NCBI RefSeq assembly: GCF_009497655.1
Contig: NZ_CP023317.1
Span: forward strand, 959,501 to 1,023,500
Source: Priestia megaterium
GTDB lineage: Bacteria > Bacillota > Bacilli > Bacillales > Bacillaceae_H
Length of the DNA: 64,000 nucleotides
Direction of reading: 5' to 3'
In this document: positions 23,836 to 32,285 of the stretch, in pieces
Position numbering within the stretch: the stretch's first letter is position 1
Layout: each line of letters starts with the position of its first letter
The notes under the pieces: generated by a model
The model's input: only the letters and a program-made list of their open reading frames with translations
Told to the model about the DNA's origin: nothing
Database searches by the model: none
Made by a program: the position numbers and the translations under genes

Positions 23836-25398
23836 ATGATAAATAAACGTAATACGATTATTGTTTCCATTGTCATCTTTTCACTCATAGTAGGTGTATG
23901 TGTTTATCAATTTATGTTTCCAAAACAAGAATATGCAGTAAGTACTTCAGATCCTCGCGCCACAAAAGTAGGTATGGAAATTCTTAAACAAGGCGGTACA
24001 GCAGTTGATGCAGCCATTGCCATTTCCTACACGCTTGGTGTTGTGGAACCGTACGGATCAGGACTTGGGGGAGGCGGCGGAATGCTGATTGATCCAGCAG
24101 ATGCCTCTCCAACATTTATTGACTACCGAGAAATTGCACCTAAGAATGATAAAGAAGATGAGATTGGCGTACCAGGGTTCGTCGCTGGTATGGATTATAT
24201 TCAGCACCACTACGGATCTCTGTCGATGAGCAAACTAATCGACCCGGCCATTAACTATGCCGAGAAGGGGTACAAAGTGGACAAAGATTTGCACGATAGG
24301 CTGGTTTCATACAAAGGTAATGTGAATGAAGATGAAATTCCTAGCTTTTACCCAGATAAAGACGCCATTAACACAGGTGAAATTGTCAAACAGCATGAAT
24401 TAGCGAACACGCTGCAAAAGATTAAGGAAGAAGGGCCAAATGCTTTTTATAGAGGGAAAATTGCAGACGATATTACAGAAGAAACGAAAGTAAGTCACAA
24501 AGACTTGCGAAAGTATGCGCCTGTTGAGCGCAAACCTCTATCAACTAATTATAAAGGTCATCAAATTATTTCAGCACCTCCTCCTTTTGCTGGTGCTACG
24601 CTCATTCAAATGTTAAAAATGACGGATCAAGAAGATATTTGGAAGCTGAAGGAATCGCATCCTAGTCTTTATTATCATTTTCTTGGTCAAATTTCAAAAG
24701 TAGCTTATCAAGACCGCTTGAAGAAAATTGCCGATCCGGCTTTTATAAAAGAAACGCCAAATGATTGGATCGACGATCACTACGTGCATTTACTTCGTAA
24801 TAAATTAAATAATACTGAAACAGATCACACCAAAGTAAGCGACGTCGAAGAACATGAAAGTACCACTCATTTTGTTGTGATGGACGGTGACGGAACCGTT
24901 GTATCGACAACGAATACGCTGAGTAATTTCTTCGGCAGCGGTGAATATGTAGATGGATTCTTTTTGAATAATACGCTCAATACGTTTGGACAAGGAATTA
25001 ACAAGCGTGAACCTGGTAAGCGTCCAAGAACATTTACAGCCCCTACCATTATTCGTGAAGGTGATGAATGGGTAATGTCGATTGGCACCCCGGGAGGAAA
25101 TCGTATTCCGCAAGTGTTAACGCAAGTAATTGGGGATTATTTTGAGGACAAAGATTCCATTAAAAACGCAGTAGAAAACAAGCGTGTCATTTTTGATTCT
25201 CATAAGTTTTATTCAGAAGCTAAGCTTAAACAGTCAACTAAAGATGGTTTAAAAACGTACGGCTATGACTTGAAAAACAATGATAACGCGATGTTTTACG
25301 GAGGCGTTCAAGCTCTTGTGAAAGACTTAAAGAAAAATCAAATTCAAGGTGACGCTGATCCGCGCCGCCACGGTTTATGGGAAAAAAGTACAGACTAA
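23836..25398 (+). CDS. CapD-like gamma-glutamyltransferase (first copy)
   Basis: 520 residues with an N-terminal signal anchor (about 7-27). A gamma-glutamyltranspeptidase of the autocleaving Ntn-hydrolase class: GGTAVDAAIAISY and SGLGGGGGMLI in the large subunit, and the predicted cleavage/nucleophile Thr at about 343 (ESTTHFVVMD) starting the small subunit, with PGGNRIPQVLTQVI downstream. In B. anthracis CapD this activity cuts poly-gamma-glutamate and attaches it to peptidoglycan. GAGGAGG precedes the ATG. It lies within the pgs operon, between pgsA and pgsE, as in capBCADE. Confidence 0.92.
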   Translation: MINKRNTIIVSIVIFSLIVGVCVYQFMFPKQEYAVSTSDPRATKVGMEILKQGGTAVDAAIAISYTLGVVEPYGSGLGGGGGMLIDPADASPTFIDYREIAPKNDKEDEIGVPGFVAGMDYIQHHYGSLSMSKLIDPAINYAEKGYKVDKDLHDRLVSYKGNVNEDEIPSFYPDKDAINTGEIVKQHELANTLQKIKEEGPNAFYRGKIADDITEETKVSHKDLRKYAPVERKPLSTNYKGHQIISAPPPFAGATLIQMLKMTDQEDIWKLKESHPSLYYHFLGQISKVAYQDRLKKIADPAFIKETPNDWIDDHYVHLLRNKLNNTETDHTKVSDVEEHESTTHFVVMDGDGTVVSTTNTLSNFFGSGEYVDGFFLNNTLNTFGQGINKREPGKRPRTFTAPTIIREGDEWVMSIGTPGGNRIPQVLTQVIGDYFEDKDSIKNAVENKRVIFDSHKFYSEAKLKQSTKDGLKTYGYDLKNNDNAMFYGGVQALVKDLKKNQIQGDADPRRHGLWEKSTD

Positions 25399-25418
25399 TT
25401 TAATTGGAGGAATAGAAA

Positions 25419-25622
25419 ATGATCGCAAAACGTATCGTAGGGATTGTAGGACCAATTGCTATTGTAGCAGGAGTAGTAGCAGGACTTGGAGCTTTAAAAC
25501 ATCCGGCTACTCTTTCAACAGATGAACAGCAAAAAATCGAAAATAACGTAAAAATGATTGAACAAACAAAATCTGCTGCTACAGATGCAGTAAATGATGC
25601 TGCAGCAGCTTCTGGGAAATAA
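25419..25622 (+). CDS. pgsE: PgsE/CapE-like small membrane protein
   Basis: 67 residues: one N-terminal membrane span rich in Gly/Ala/Val (IVGIVGPIAIVAGVVAGLGAL, broken over about 6-26), then an acidic, alanine-rich helix (IEQTKSAATDAVNDAAAASGK). Longer than the 47-residue B. anthracis CapE but in the same position, which is the basis for the name. TGGAGGA precedes the ATG. A terminator follows, closing the pgsBCA-capD-pgsE unit. Confidence 0.75.
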   Translation: MIAKRIVGIVGPIAIVAGVVAGLGALKHPATLSTDEQQKIENNVKMIEQTKSAATDAVNDAAAASGK

Positions 25623-25640
25623 AACATATATAGTAATAAA

Positions 25641-25669
25641 AAGGCATCGTCCGGGGCGATGTCTTTTTT
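25641..25669 (+). terminator. Terminator of the pgs operon
   Basis: GGCATCG and CGATGTC pair around TCCGGGG, followed by T6. Confidence 0.8.
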
Positions 25670-25696
25670 GTGTGCAATTTAATGTATGGATAAAAA

Positions 25697-25709
25697 TGAA
25701 AGCGCTTCA
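25697..25709 (+). promoter_or_regulatory. cre-like CcpA site upstream of the second capD-like gene
   Basis: TGAAAGCGCTTCA is a near-palindrome carrying the AAAGCGCTT core of catabolite-responsive elements. It lies between the pgs terminator and the GTG start at 25746. Confidence 0.45.
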
Positions 25710-25745
25710 CAAAATATACATATGAGTAAAAATGGAGGGGAATGT

Positions 25746-27308
25746 GTGAATAGAAAATTACTGTTATTTAATATTGTTGCTGTTTTGTTGTTAATCGGGG
25801 TTATAGCCGCTTTTTTTATGACTCAATCGAGTACAGATCTTAGTCCTAACAAGCTGCTTAAAAAAAATAATGATCATTCTTATGGTGTGAGTTCATCGAA
25901 TTCTCTGGCAGCAAATGTAGGGATGGACGTATTAAAAGAAGGCGGGAATGCAGTAGATGCGGCCATTGCTATTTCGTATGCCCTCAATGTAGTCGAACCT
26001 TTTGGATCCGGAATTGGCGGAGGTGGAGGTATGCTGATTGCCAAAAAAGATCAGCCTGCTACCTTTATCGATTACCGGGAAACCGCTCCAACTTCTATGA
26101 GCGGTAAAAACGGCGTGCCGGGATTTGTGGCTGGCATGGAATATATTCAGCAGAAGTATGGCACAAAATCAATGAGTGATTTAATTCAGCCGGCCGTTGA
26201 ATACGCTGAAAAAGGGTTTGAAGTAGACTCTCTTTTATCTTCGCGATTGTATTATTCTAGAGGAAGGATGGATGTGGATGATCTATCTGCTTTTTATCCG
26301 AAGGGAGAAGCAATCGAAGAAGGAGAAACGCTGTCCCAGCCAGTGTTGGCTAAAACGTTAATTAAGATTCAGCGAGAAGGTGCATCTGCATTTTATAAAG
26401 GAGATTTGGCACAAGATCTTGCTGATGCAACGCCTATTTCTAAAAAAGACCTATCTTCCTATCAAGTGACAGAAACCAAGCCTGTCGTTTCTGCTTACAA
26501 TGGAACGGAAGTGATTTCAGCGCCTCCGCCTTTTTCCGGGATTACACTGATTCAAATGTTAAAAATGGCAGAGAAAGAAAATCTTGAAACAATGCCTGAC
26601 AAAGACTATTACGAAACGATGAACAGAATTAAAAAAGCAGCTTACTCCGACCGGTTAAAACAAATCGGCGATCCTGACTTTCATAATCAAAACTCAAGTG
26701 AGTTAGTTAGTGATGATTATATAACAAACCTGGTCAATCACCCGACAAGTTCTTCAGGTGAAGGGGATGAAGAACACGAAAGTACAACACATTTTGTAGT
26801 TATTGATTCAGAAGGAACCGTCGTATCAACAACCAATACGTTAAGTAACTTCTTTGGTACAGGCGAACAAGTTGACGGTTTTTTTCTTAATAACAATGCT
26901 GATACGTTTGGAAGCAAAGAACCGAATAATCGTGAGCCAGGAAAAAGAGCAAGAACCTTTACAGCTCCAACTATTATAAGAGAAAAAGGCGAGTGGGCGA
27001 TGGGGATAGGTTCTCCTGGCGGAACACGGATTCCTCAAATTTTAACTCAGGTACTTTCTAAAAATCTTGAAGGAAATGAACCGCTTCAAGAAGCTGTAAA
27101 TGAACCGCGATTTATTTTTGACGATTCGACTATTTATATAGAGCCTGATTTAGATACAAAAAATATCCCTTCTGCGTTTCGGATAGAAACAAAGGAAAGC
27201 GACGTCTTTTATGGAGGTATCCAAGCGTTAACCATTAATTTTCAAGATAAACAAATGGAAGGGGCGGGAGACCCTAGAAGAAATGGAGTTTGGAAAACAG
27301 GAGATTAA
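25746..27308 (+). CDS. CapD-like gamma-glutamyltransferase (second copy)
   Basis: 520 residues from GTG 25746, which has GGAGGGG 5 nt upstream; the longer reading from ATG 25686 adds 20 polar residues ahead of the signal anchor and overlaps a cre-like site, so it is less likely. Signal anchor NRKLLLFNIVAVLLLIGVIAAFF; large-subunit motifs GGNAVDAAIAISYA and SGIGGGGGMLI; nucleophile Thr about 347 in ESTTHFVVID; SPGGTRIPQILTQVL. Clearly a duplicate of the gene at 23836 but well diverged. The terminator in between and the separate regulatory site suggest independent expression. Confidence 0.9.
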   Translation: MNRKLLLFNIVAVLLLIGVIAAFFMTQSSTDLSPNKLLKKNNDHSYGVSSSNSLAANVGMDVLKEGGNAVDAAIAISYALNVVEPFGSGIGGGGGMLIAKKDQPATFIDYRETAPTSMSGKNGVPGFVAGMEYIQQKYGTKSMSDLIQPAVEYAEKGFEVDSLLSSRLYYSRGRMDVDDLSAFYPKGEAIEEGETLSQPVLAKTLIKIQREGASAFYKGDLAQDLADATPISKKDLSSYQVTETKPVVSAYNGTEVISAPPPFSGITLIQMLKMAEKENLETMPDKDYYETMNRIKKAAYSDRLKQIGDPDFHNQNSSELVSDDYITNLVNHPTSSSGEGDEEHESTTHFVVIDSEGTVVSTTNTLSNFFGTGEQVDGFFLNNNADTFGSKEPNNREPGKRARTFTAPTIIREKGEWAMGIGSPGGTRIPQILTQVLSKNLEGNEPLQEAVNEPRFIFDDSTIYIEPDLDTKNIPSAFRIETKESDVFYGGIQALTINFQDKQMEGAGDPRRNGVWKTGD

Positions 27309-27334
27309 CGAAGTAAAGATCCCTTCTCATATGC

Positions 27335-27784
27335 TTAGGCATAGTGAGAAGGCGTTTGAAAATATCGAATGGAATGAAATTCTTTGTCACTGGAATGAAA
27401 ATGTACGTAAATGGGGGAACGATCTAAAGCAGGGTGAGCGTTGAAAAACGTGGCATCACCGTAGCGCAATGCTTTTAGTAAGTAAGGCATTTCTTGTTTG
27501 AAAATAGCATACCGTATGGCTTGAACAGACTTTTCCGTGTGTTCATTTCCAATAAATACGTATACATACAGCGTATCAACACCGTCTTTGTGGAGCCATT
27601 CGGCAAAAAGCTCATTTCGCTGCTCATTTAATTGATCAACAGCAAACTTTTCGTCGATCCAAAGAAATAAATCGTCTGTTTGTTCAGAATGGGTGAGCGT
27701 ATAGCGACGCCCAATAAAAGGAAAGGTGGGCGTGCTTCCTTGCCGGTATGTGACGCTAAATTGCTGAGGATTAAAAGCAGACAA
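27335..27784 (-). CDS. Staygreen-family protein
   Basis: About 149 residues. The FNPQQFSVTYRQGSTP start and the RRYTLTHSEQTDDLFL motif are typical of the staygreen family, whose plant members remove magnesium from chlorophyll a. Bacteria without chlorophyll carry homologues of unknown function. I choose TTG at 27784 because AAAGGAAG is 6 nt upstream, and the protein then begins at the family's usual position; upstream in-frame GTG/ATG codons have no ribosome site and add a basic stretch. The gene is convergent with the second capD-like gene and alone on this strand. Confidence 0.75.
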   Translation of the reverse strand: MSAFNPQQFSVTYRQGSTPTFPFIGRRYTLTHSEQTDDLFLWIDEKFAVDQLNEQRNELFAEWLHKDGVDTLYVYVFIGNEHTEKSVQAIRYAIFKQEMPYLLKALRYGDATFFNAHPALDRSPIYVHFHSSDKEFHSIRYFQTPSHYA

Positions 27785-27932
27785 AGGGCATCTTCCTTTC
27801 ACGCTTTTAAGTAGTTTATGCATAAAAAAGAGAAATTTCACACATTCGTCAAGAATTTTAAGCTGCTTTTTTTACATGCATACTTATGAAAAAGTTGTTA
27901 CACTGAAGAAAAGAAATAGTGGGTGATAGAAG

Positions 27933-28100
27933 ATGGAGCCGCTGTATATTGTTTTAACGATTTTTTTAGCAGCCATGCTATCGTATGATATTGCTAAATT
28001 TGTTCGAGGAGACCGGCCAGATTGGAAAGAGGGTCTCGTGACGGGCCTTGTGTTCGTGGGCTTTTTAGCAGCCATGCAAATGGCTTTTCACATTGTATAG
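27933..28100 (+). CDS. Small two-helix membrane protein
   Basis: 55 residues starting MEPLYIVLTIFLAAML, with a central charged loop (KFVRGDRPDWKEG) and a second helix (LVTGLVFVGFLAAMQMAF). Two short Ala-rich helices each end in LAAM, so the peptide looks like an internal duplication. A modest GGGTGATAG lies upstream. Not recognised. A repeat element (28105-28226) starts 4 nt after its stop. Confidence 0.55.
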   Translation: MEPLYIVLTIFLAAMLSYDIAKFVRGDRPDWKEGLVTGLVFVGFLAAMQMAFHIV

Positions 28101-28104
28101 CGCA

Positions 28105-28226
28105 GAAAGAGGCTGGGACAAACGTAGTTTAGTTGAAGGAAGATCTGAACGGTGAATTGTTCGGATCTTTTATGGTTAAGGTGAACGTAGATTTCATGTG
28201 TGTAGTTATGTCTCAATCTCTTTTTT
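28105..28226. repeat. MITE-like repeat, copy C
   Basis: Starts AAAGAGGCTGGGACAAA and ends TTATGTCTCAATCTCTTTTTT. Shares the phrase AGTTTAGTTGAAGGAAGATC with copy A and AACGTAGATTTCAT with copy B. Its internal hairpin AGATCTGAAC/GTTCGGATCT (28141-28168) could terminate the small upstream gene. Lacks the GC-rich insert of copy B. Confidence 0.7.
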
Positions 28227-28322
28227 GAGGATATGTCCGATAAGTTTAGTTCGGCAATACTAAAAAGCCCTGATATCGAATAAGCTGTTGTATACTGCAT
28301 TTTTGATAAAGGGGCTTTTTAC

Positions 28323-28796
28323 TTGTATCGAAAAAAAACACTGCTTTTGAAGCGAAGTTTAGGAGTAGCTGTGTTTCTTGCTTTGATTGCGCTGGGAATT
28401 TGGATGTTTCAATTTACATTCTTTTCTCCGAGTCATCAAGCCAAATCTGCTGTAAAAGAATTTTATACGCTAGAACAGGAAGGGAACTTTTCGGAATCAT
28501 GGAACCTTTTTCATTCGTCCATGAAAAAGAAGTGGACAAAAGGTGCATACATACAAGATCGAGCACACGTATTTCTCAATCATTTCGGAGTAGACACTTT
28601 TACGTATTCCATTGAAGATGTTGAAAAAAGAAAGAGCTGGAAGATGGAAAATGATCGTAAAGCGTTTCCTGTTGTTTACGAAATGACCGTTATCCAAACG
28701 TATAAAGGGAAATATGGAAACTTTGATTTGGTGCAGAAAGTGTATGCTGTTCGTGAAAAAGGAGAATGGAAAGTCGTGTGGGATTATAAACAGTAG
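28323..28796 (+). CDS. Membrane-anchored NTF2-like protein of unknown function
   Basis: 157 residues: basic N-terminus and one membrane anchor (VAVFLALIALGIWMF, about 15-30), then an extracytoplasmic domain resembling the NTF2-like/DUF4878 fold (SAVKEFYTLEQEGNFSESW near the anchor, EKGEWKVVWDYKQ at the end). The start is TTG with AAAGGGG upstream; an in-frame GTG (codon 17) with AGGAG is the alternative. The upstream AAAAGCCC/GGGGCTTTT hairpin (28261-28320) overlaps this leader, so either termination or translation control is possible. No function assigned. Confidence 0.7.
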   Translation: MYRKKTLLLKRSLGVAVFLALIALGIWMFQFTFFSPSHQAKSAVKEFYTLEQEGNFSESWNLFHSSMKKKWTKGAYIQDRAHVFLNHFGVDTFTYSIEDVEKRKSWKMENDRKAFPVVYEMTVIQTYKGKYGNFDLVQKVYAVREKGEWKVVWDYKQ

Positions 28797-28816
28797 GAGA
28801 GCCTGCTGTTTTTTTA
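28789..28816 (+). terminator. Intrinsic terminator
   Basis: ACAGTAGG and CCTGCTGT pair around AGAG, followed by T7; the stem begins inside the last codons of the preceding gene. Confidence 0.75.
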
Positions 28817-28925
28817 TCTTCATAAGAAATGAGCATACTTCAGCTGGTAATATGCCTCTTTTTTAACAGAAAAAACGTTATGTTTTTTTACGAGTGGGTA
28901 AAATGAAAGAAGGAGGCGAACACAG

Positions 28926-29585
28926 ATGAAATTTAAAACGATTTTATTTGATGCATATGGAACACTGTTTGATGTACATACCGTTATTGAAACGTGTGAT
29001 AAGCTGTATCCGGAACGAGGAGAAAGTATTAGCCATTTATGGCGTTTGAAGCAAATTGAATATGCAATGCAATATCAGCTGATGGGACGATACGTTGACT
29101 TTTATACATTAACAAATCAATCCCTGAAATATGCAGCAGAAGCAAATGATATTGATTTAACGGAACATGAAGAAAAAATGCTGATGAGTGCTTACATGAA
29201 GCTGAATGTCTACGATGAGGTCAAAGAGGTGCTCGCCTATTTAAAAGAAAAAGGATATCGTCTGGCTATTTTTACGAATGGTCCTAAGCATATGATTGAT
29301 CCGCTTGTTTCTTATCACAATATGAATCATTTATTTGAAGACGTTATTTCCATAGACGAAATCAAACAGTACAAGCCTACAATGGCAAGCTATCATTATG
29401 CAAAAAATAAAATGAATGCAAAAAGAGAAGAAGTATTGTTTCTGTCATCGAATACATGGGATATTGCCGGTGCTAAAAACTACGGGTTCGCAACGGCTTG
29501 GGTTAACCGAAAAGGAAATGTAGCTGAGCATAAAGAGTTGCAGCCAAACGTAATCATTAAAAGCTTAAATCAGCTTATTAAATAA
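28926..29585 (+). CDS. HAD-superfamily hydrolase, haloacid dehalogenase type II
   Basis: 219 residues. HAD motif I is FDAYGTLFDV with the nucleophile Asp at residue 8; motif II is FTNG near 118; motif III Lys is in IKQYKPT near 148; motif IV is LFLSSNTWDIAGAKNYG near 175. The YGTLFDV form and the SSNxWD motif are those of L-2-haloacid dehalogenases, but many Bacillus members are general phosphatases. AAGGAGGCG precedes the ATG. It stands alone and converges on csbD across a shared terminator. Confidence 0.85.
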   Translation: MKFKTILFDAYGTLFDVHTVIETCDKLYPERGESISHLWRLKQIEYAMQYQLMGRYVDFYTLTNQSLKYAAEANDIDLTEHEEKMLMSAYMKLNVYDEVKEVLAYLKEKGYRLAIFTNGPKHMIDPLVSYHNMNHLFEDVISIDEIKQYKPTMASYHYAKNKMNAKREEVLFLSSNTWDIAGAKNYGFATAWVNRKGNVAEHKELQPNVIIKSLNQLIK

Positions 29586-29617
29586 AAAAAGAACGAGCAT
29601 TAAGCTCGTCCTTTTTT
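29584..29617. terminator. Bidirectional terminator
   Basis: ACGAGC and GCTCGT form the core stem with A7 before and T6 after, serving both the HAD gene and csbD. Confidence 0.85.
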
Positions 29618-29798
29618 ATTTATTGCTAAATGTATCTTTTGTTTCGCCTACTGCTTTTTGAGCATTTCCTTTTGCTTTCTCAGCTTTTCCTTCACGCTGA
29701 AGATCGCGGTTATTCGTTGCATTTCCGACTTGATCTTTTACTTCACCTTTAGCTTTTGATACATTTCCTTTAACTTTATCTCCTAAACCTTTACTCAT
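29616..29798 (-). CDS. CsbD-family stress protein
   Basis: 60 residues, highly charged, with the CsbD repeat pattern KVKGNVSKAKGEVKDQVGN and KAEKAKGNAQKAVGE. Family members are general-stress (SigB-regulated in B. subtilis) small proteins of unknown biochemical role. GGAAG precedes the ATG. I could not find a convincing SigB promoter upstream. Confidence 0.92.
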   Translation of the reverse strand: MSKGLGDKVKGNVSKAKGEVKDQVGNATNNRDLQREGKAEKAKGNAQKAVGETKDTFSNK

Positions 29799-29938
29799 TT
29801 TAATCTTCCTTTCTATTAGTGATTAAGTAGTGTTACTTGTCTATTCCACCGTTAGAAAGAAATTAAACATATTTTCTGATTTTGGCCTAAACAGAAGCTA
29901 AGCCTGCGATATTTAGAAGTACTGTTTAGTCACTATCA

Positions 29939-30430
29939 TCATTCGGAGGTTTTAAGTTCCCACTCATCATAAATCTGAGATTCATAAGGCCATGATAATA
30001 AGCTTAAAGATTCCACTGCTTTTAGAACAAGAGGAGAAGCATTATCGATGTTAAGATCTTGGGGTGCAATCCACAATGCTTCCAAAGAATCTTGTCCTTC
30101 AAACTGGACGGGGTTGGAAAGAAGCTCACCGCCGGCAATGTCTACGTAATAAAAAACAGCAATGTGATGTACATGGGTAAATTCTTTCCACTTACAGGGA
30201 TACTGAAAATCCGTTGTACCGGCTTGAGAAATAATAGTAATTTCAAAGCCAGTTTCTTCACTAAATTCTCTTTTCATCGCATCTGTTAATGTTTCACCGT
30301 GTTCTAGCTGTCCACCTGGCAAATCAAAGCGATGAATATACGGCCCTCTATTTTTTCGAATAACAAGCAGCTTGTCATCTCGCATACAAATTCCATATAC
30401 GCCAAAGGCGCGATCATAGTTTGGTTCCAT
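29939..30430 (-). CDS. NUDIX hydrolase
   Basis: 163 residues with a perfect NUDIX box (residues 40-62: G, E46, R54-E55, E58-E59, G61) in GGQLEHGETLTDAMKREFSEE. These enzymes hydrolyse nucleoside diphosphate-linked substrates with Mg2+; which one cannot be read from sequence. The N-terminal strand contains VYGICMRDDKLLVIRKNRGPYIHRFDLP, split around the active-site entrance. Monocistronic. Confidence 0.92.
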   Translation of the reverse strand: MEPNYDRAFGVYGICMRDDKLLVIRKNRGPYIHRFDLPGGQLEHGETLTDAMKREFSEETGFEITIISQAGTTDFQYPCKWKEFTHVHHIAVFYYVDIAGGELLSNPVQFEGQDSLEALWIAPQDLNIDNASPLVLKAVESLSLLSWPYESQIYDEWELKTSE

Positions 30431-30519
30431 CTTTTTTCACTACTTTCTATAACAGAATGGCTTGATAAAGCATCATTTGATTTCTTTATCCTACCATACA
30501 TTTTGTTATAGAACCTTTT

Positions 30520-32070
30520 TTAATGAGGTGCTTTTACAGTAAGCGTACGGGAAACAGCACTTTCGTTATGCAAACGGTCAACAGAGGTTACAACATATGT
30601 GTATGTTTGATTTTTGAGTGCGCTTTGATCTACAAATAATTGTGTTTCTCCTGTTTTTCGAACGGTTGTCAGTAAGTTTTCTGCGTTGTTGATGTCACCT
30701 CGTTTATTGCCTTGGAAGCGATAAATGGCATAATAGGCGGAATCATTCTGCTGATGATCTCGAATTTCAAACGCCGCTTCTTTTGTATGAGGGCCCGCGT
30801 TTTTTAATTTTGGTGCTTTTGGAGCCGTATCATCAAGCCAAGGCATTGCCGGAATAAGAGCAGGATGTTTATAAATATCGTTTTGCAGCTTATCTTTTAT
30901 TCCTAGTGGGTTTCGGTTCAAATCTTTCAGGCTAAAATGCATGCTCCCATGTACTTCTGGAAATTGATGATTAAGAGCAATTTGCCTTGGATACTCATCG
31001 GGATCAGACCATGCTTCCACCGCGTTGTTATTAATTTTATAAGCAGCTTGTCCAATATAAAGGTGAACTGGCTTTCCGCGAACTTCATCTCTCCACCAGT
31101 TGAGCAGCGTATCGTAAGCAGCGGGTTCAAATCCAATATTCCAATAAATTTGCGGAGTGATGTAATCAATATATCCATTTTGAATCCACGTACGCGTATC
31201 AGCATACAAATCATCGTAGTTTGTTTGTCCAGCAGTCGTCTCAGAGCCAGTTGGATCATTAGCGATGTTTCTCCACACGCCGAACGGACTGATGCCAAAC
31301 TTCACGTATGATTTTGTTCTTTTAATAGCCGTATTTAAATCTCGAACAAGCTGATTAACATTGTCTCGGCGCCAGTCTTCAATATTCGAAAACGTTTGAG
31401 CACCGTAGGTTTGATACGTTTTTTGATCAGGGAACGTTTGACCTGCAATTTTGTAAGGATAAAAATAGTCATCCATATGAACAGCATCAATATCATAGTT
31501 TCTTACGACTTCGAGCACTTCTTCAATAATAAAGTTTTTTACTTCGGGAATACCTGGGTTGTAGTAGAGTTGTTTTCCATAGGAGACGACCCAATCAGGA
31601 TGTTGTTTGGCAGGATGATTATCGGCAAGTTTGTTTAAATCAGTATGATTCATGGTAATGCGGTAAGGGTTAAACCATGCGTGGAATTCTAAGTTGCGCT
31701 TATGTGCTTCCTCCACCATAAAAGCTAGAGGATCGTAGCCGGGATCTTTACCTTGTGTACCCGTTAAATATTCTGACCACGGGCCATATTTCGACGGATA
31801 AAAGGAATCAGCGGTAGGTTTAATTTGAACGACCACAGCATTCATTCCCATCTTTTGTACTTCATCTAGCAAATAGGTAAACTCTTTTTTTTGCTGCTCA
31901 ACCGGAAGACCAGGCTGAGAAGGCCAGTCAATATTGTATACGCTTGCAATCCAAGCCGCTCGAAGCTCCCGTTTTTGATACGTAGTAGGTACGTCTGCTT
32001 TAGCAGGTAATGTGCTCGAACAAAACAGCAGCAAAAACAAGATGCCTCCAATCCATTTTTTTATATGCAT
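30520..32070 (-). CDS. Secreted GH10-like (DUF187/GHL10) hydrolase, YngK-like
   Basis: About 516 residues from ATG 32070, which has AGGAGG upstream and begins a classic signal peptide (MHIKKWIGGILFLLLFCSSTLPAKA, cut after AKA, broken here by description only). The TIM-barrel domain has RELRAAWIASVYNIDWPS, HAWFNPYRI, VDAVHMDDYFYP-like and ISPFGVWRN motifs of the GHL10/YngK family; the acidic residues of DDYFYP are probably catalytic. A C-terminal fibronectin-III-like domain (about 420-516) follows. Probably acts on a wall-associated glycan; the substrate is not known. Confidence 0.88.
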   Translation of the reverse strand: MHIKKWIGGILFLLLFCSSTLPAKADVPTTYQKRELRAAWIASVYNIDWPSQPGLPVEQQKKEFTYLLDEVQKMGMNAVVVQIKPTADSFYPSKYGPWSEYLTGTQGKDPGYDPLAFMVEEAHKRNLEFHAWFNPYRITMNHTDLNKLADNHPAKQHPDWVVSYGKQLYYNPGIPEVKNFIIEEVLEVVRNYDIDAVHMDDYFYPYKIAGQTFPDQKTYQTYGAQTFSNIEDWRRDNVNQLVRDLNTAIKRTKSYVKFGISPFGVWRNIANDPTGSETTAGQTNYDDLYADTRTWIQNGYIDYITPQIYWNIGFEPAAYDTLLNWWRDEVRGKPVHLYIGQAAYKINNNAVEAWSDPDEYPRQIALNHQFPEVHGSMHFSLKDLNRNPLGIKDKLQNDIYKHPALIPAMPWLDDTAPKAPKLKNAGPHTKEAAFEIRDHQQNDSAYYAIYRFQGNKRGDINNAENLLTTVRKTGETQLFVDQSALKNQTYTYVVTSVDRLHNESAVSRTLTVKAPH

Positions 32071-32161
32071 GTTCGTTCCTCCTTCTTTTTTGGTTGAGAT
32101 AAAATTTCTTTCATAATATAGCATGCGGTCGTTATATTCACAATAGGTTTTAATAAAATAT

Positions 32162-32231
32162 TCTGAAAAATAAAATAAAGTTTTAAAAATATCAGAAAAA
32201 TATTGAAATTAAACTTCAGAAAAAATATAAT
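32162..32231 (+). promoter_or_regulatory. Promoter of the murR operon with three operator-like repeats
   Basis: TTGAAA (32203-32208), 17-nt spacer, TATAAT (32226-32231). Three direct copies of TCAGAAAAATA-like sequence lie at 32162, 32192 and 32216; the last is inside the spacer. They are candidate binding sites for the RpiR-type regulator encoded first in the operon. Confidence 0.55.
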
Positions 32232-32285
32232 AATGGTAATTTAAAGAATATTTTAGAAATACGTTACTTAACGATGGAGGAATTC

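Noticed and set aside
29842-29868. SigB promoter for csbD (GTTTAA, 15 nt, GGAATA on the minus strand)
   Set aside because: The -10 box matches GGGTAT at only two of six positions, so I could not defend it despite the family being SigB-regulated.
30927-31311. Overlapping 120-residue frames on both strands inside the YngK-like gene
   Set aside because: No ribosome sites and no conserved motifs; they are shadows of a strongly coding frame.
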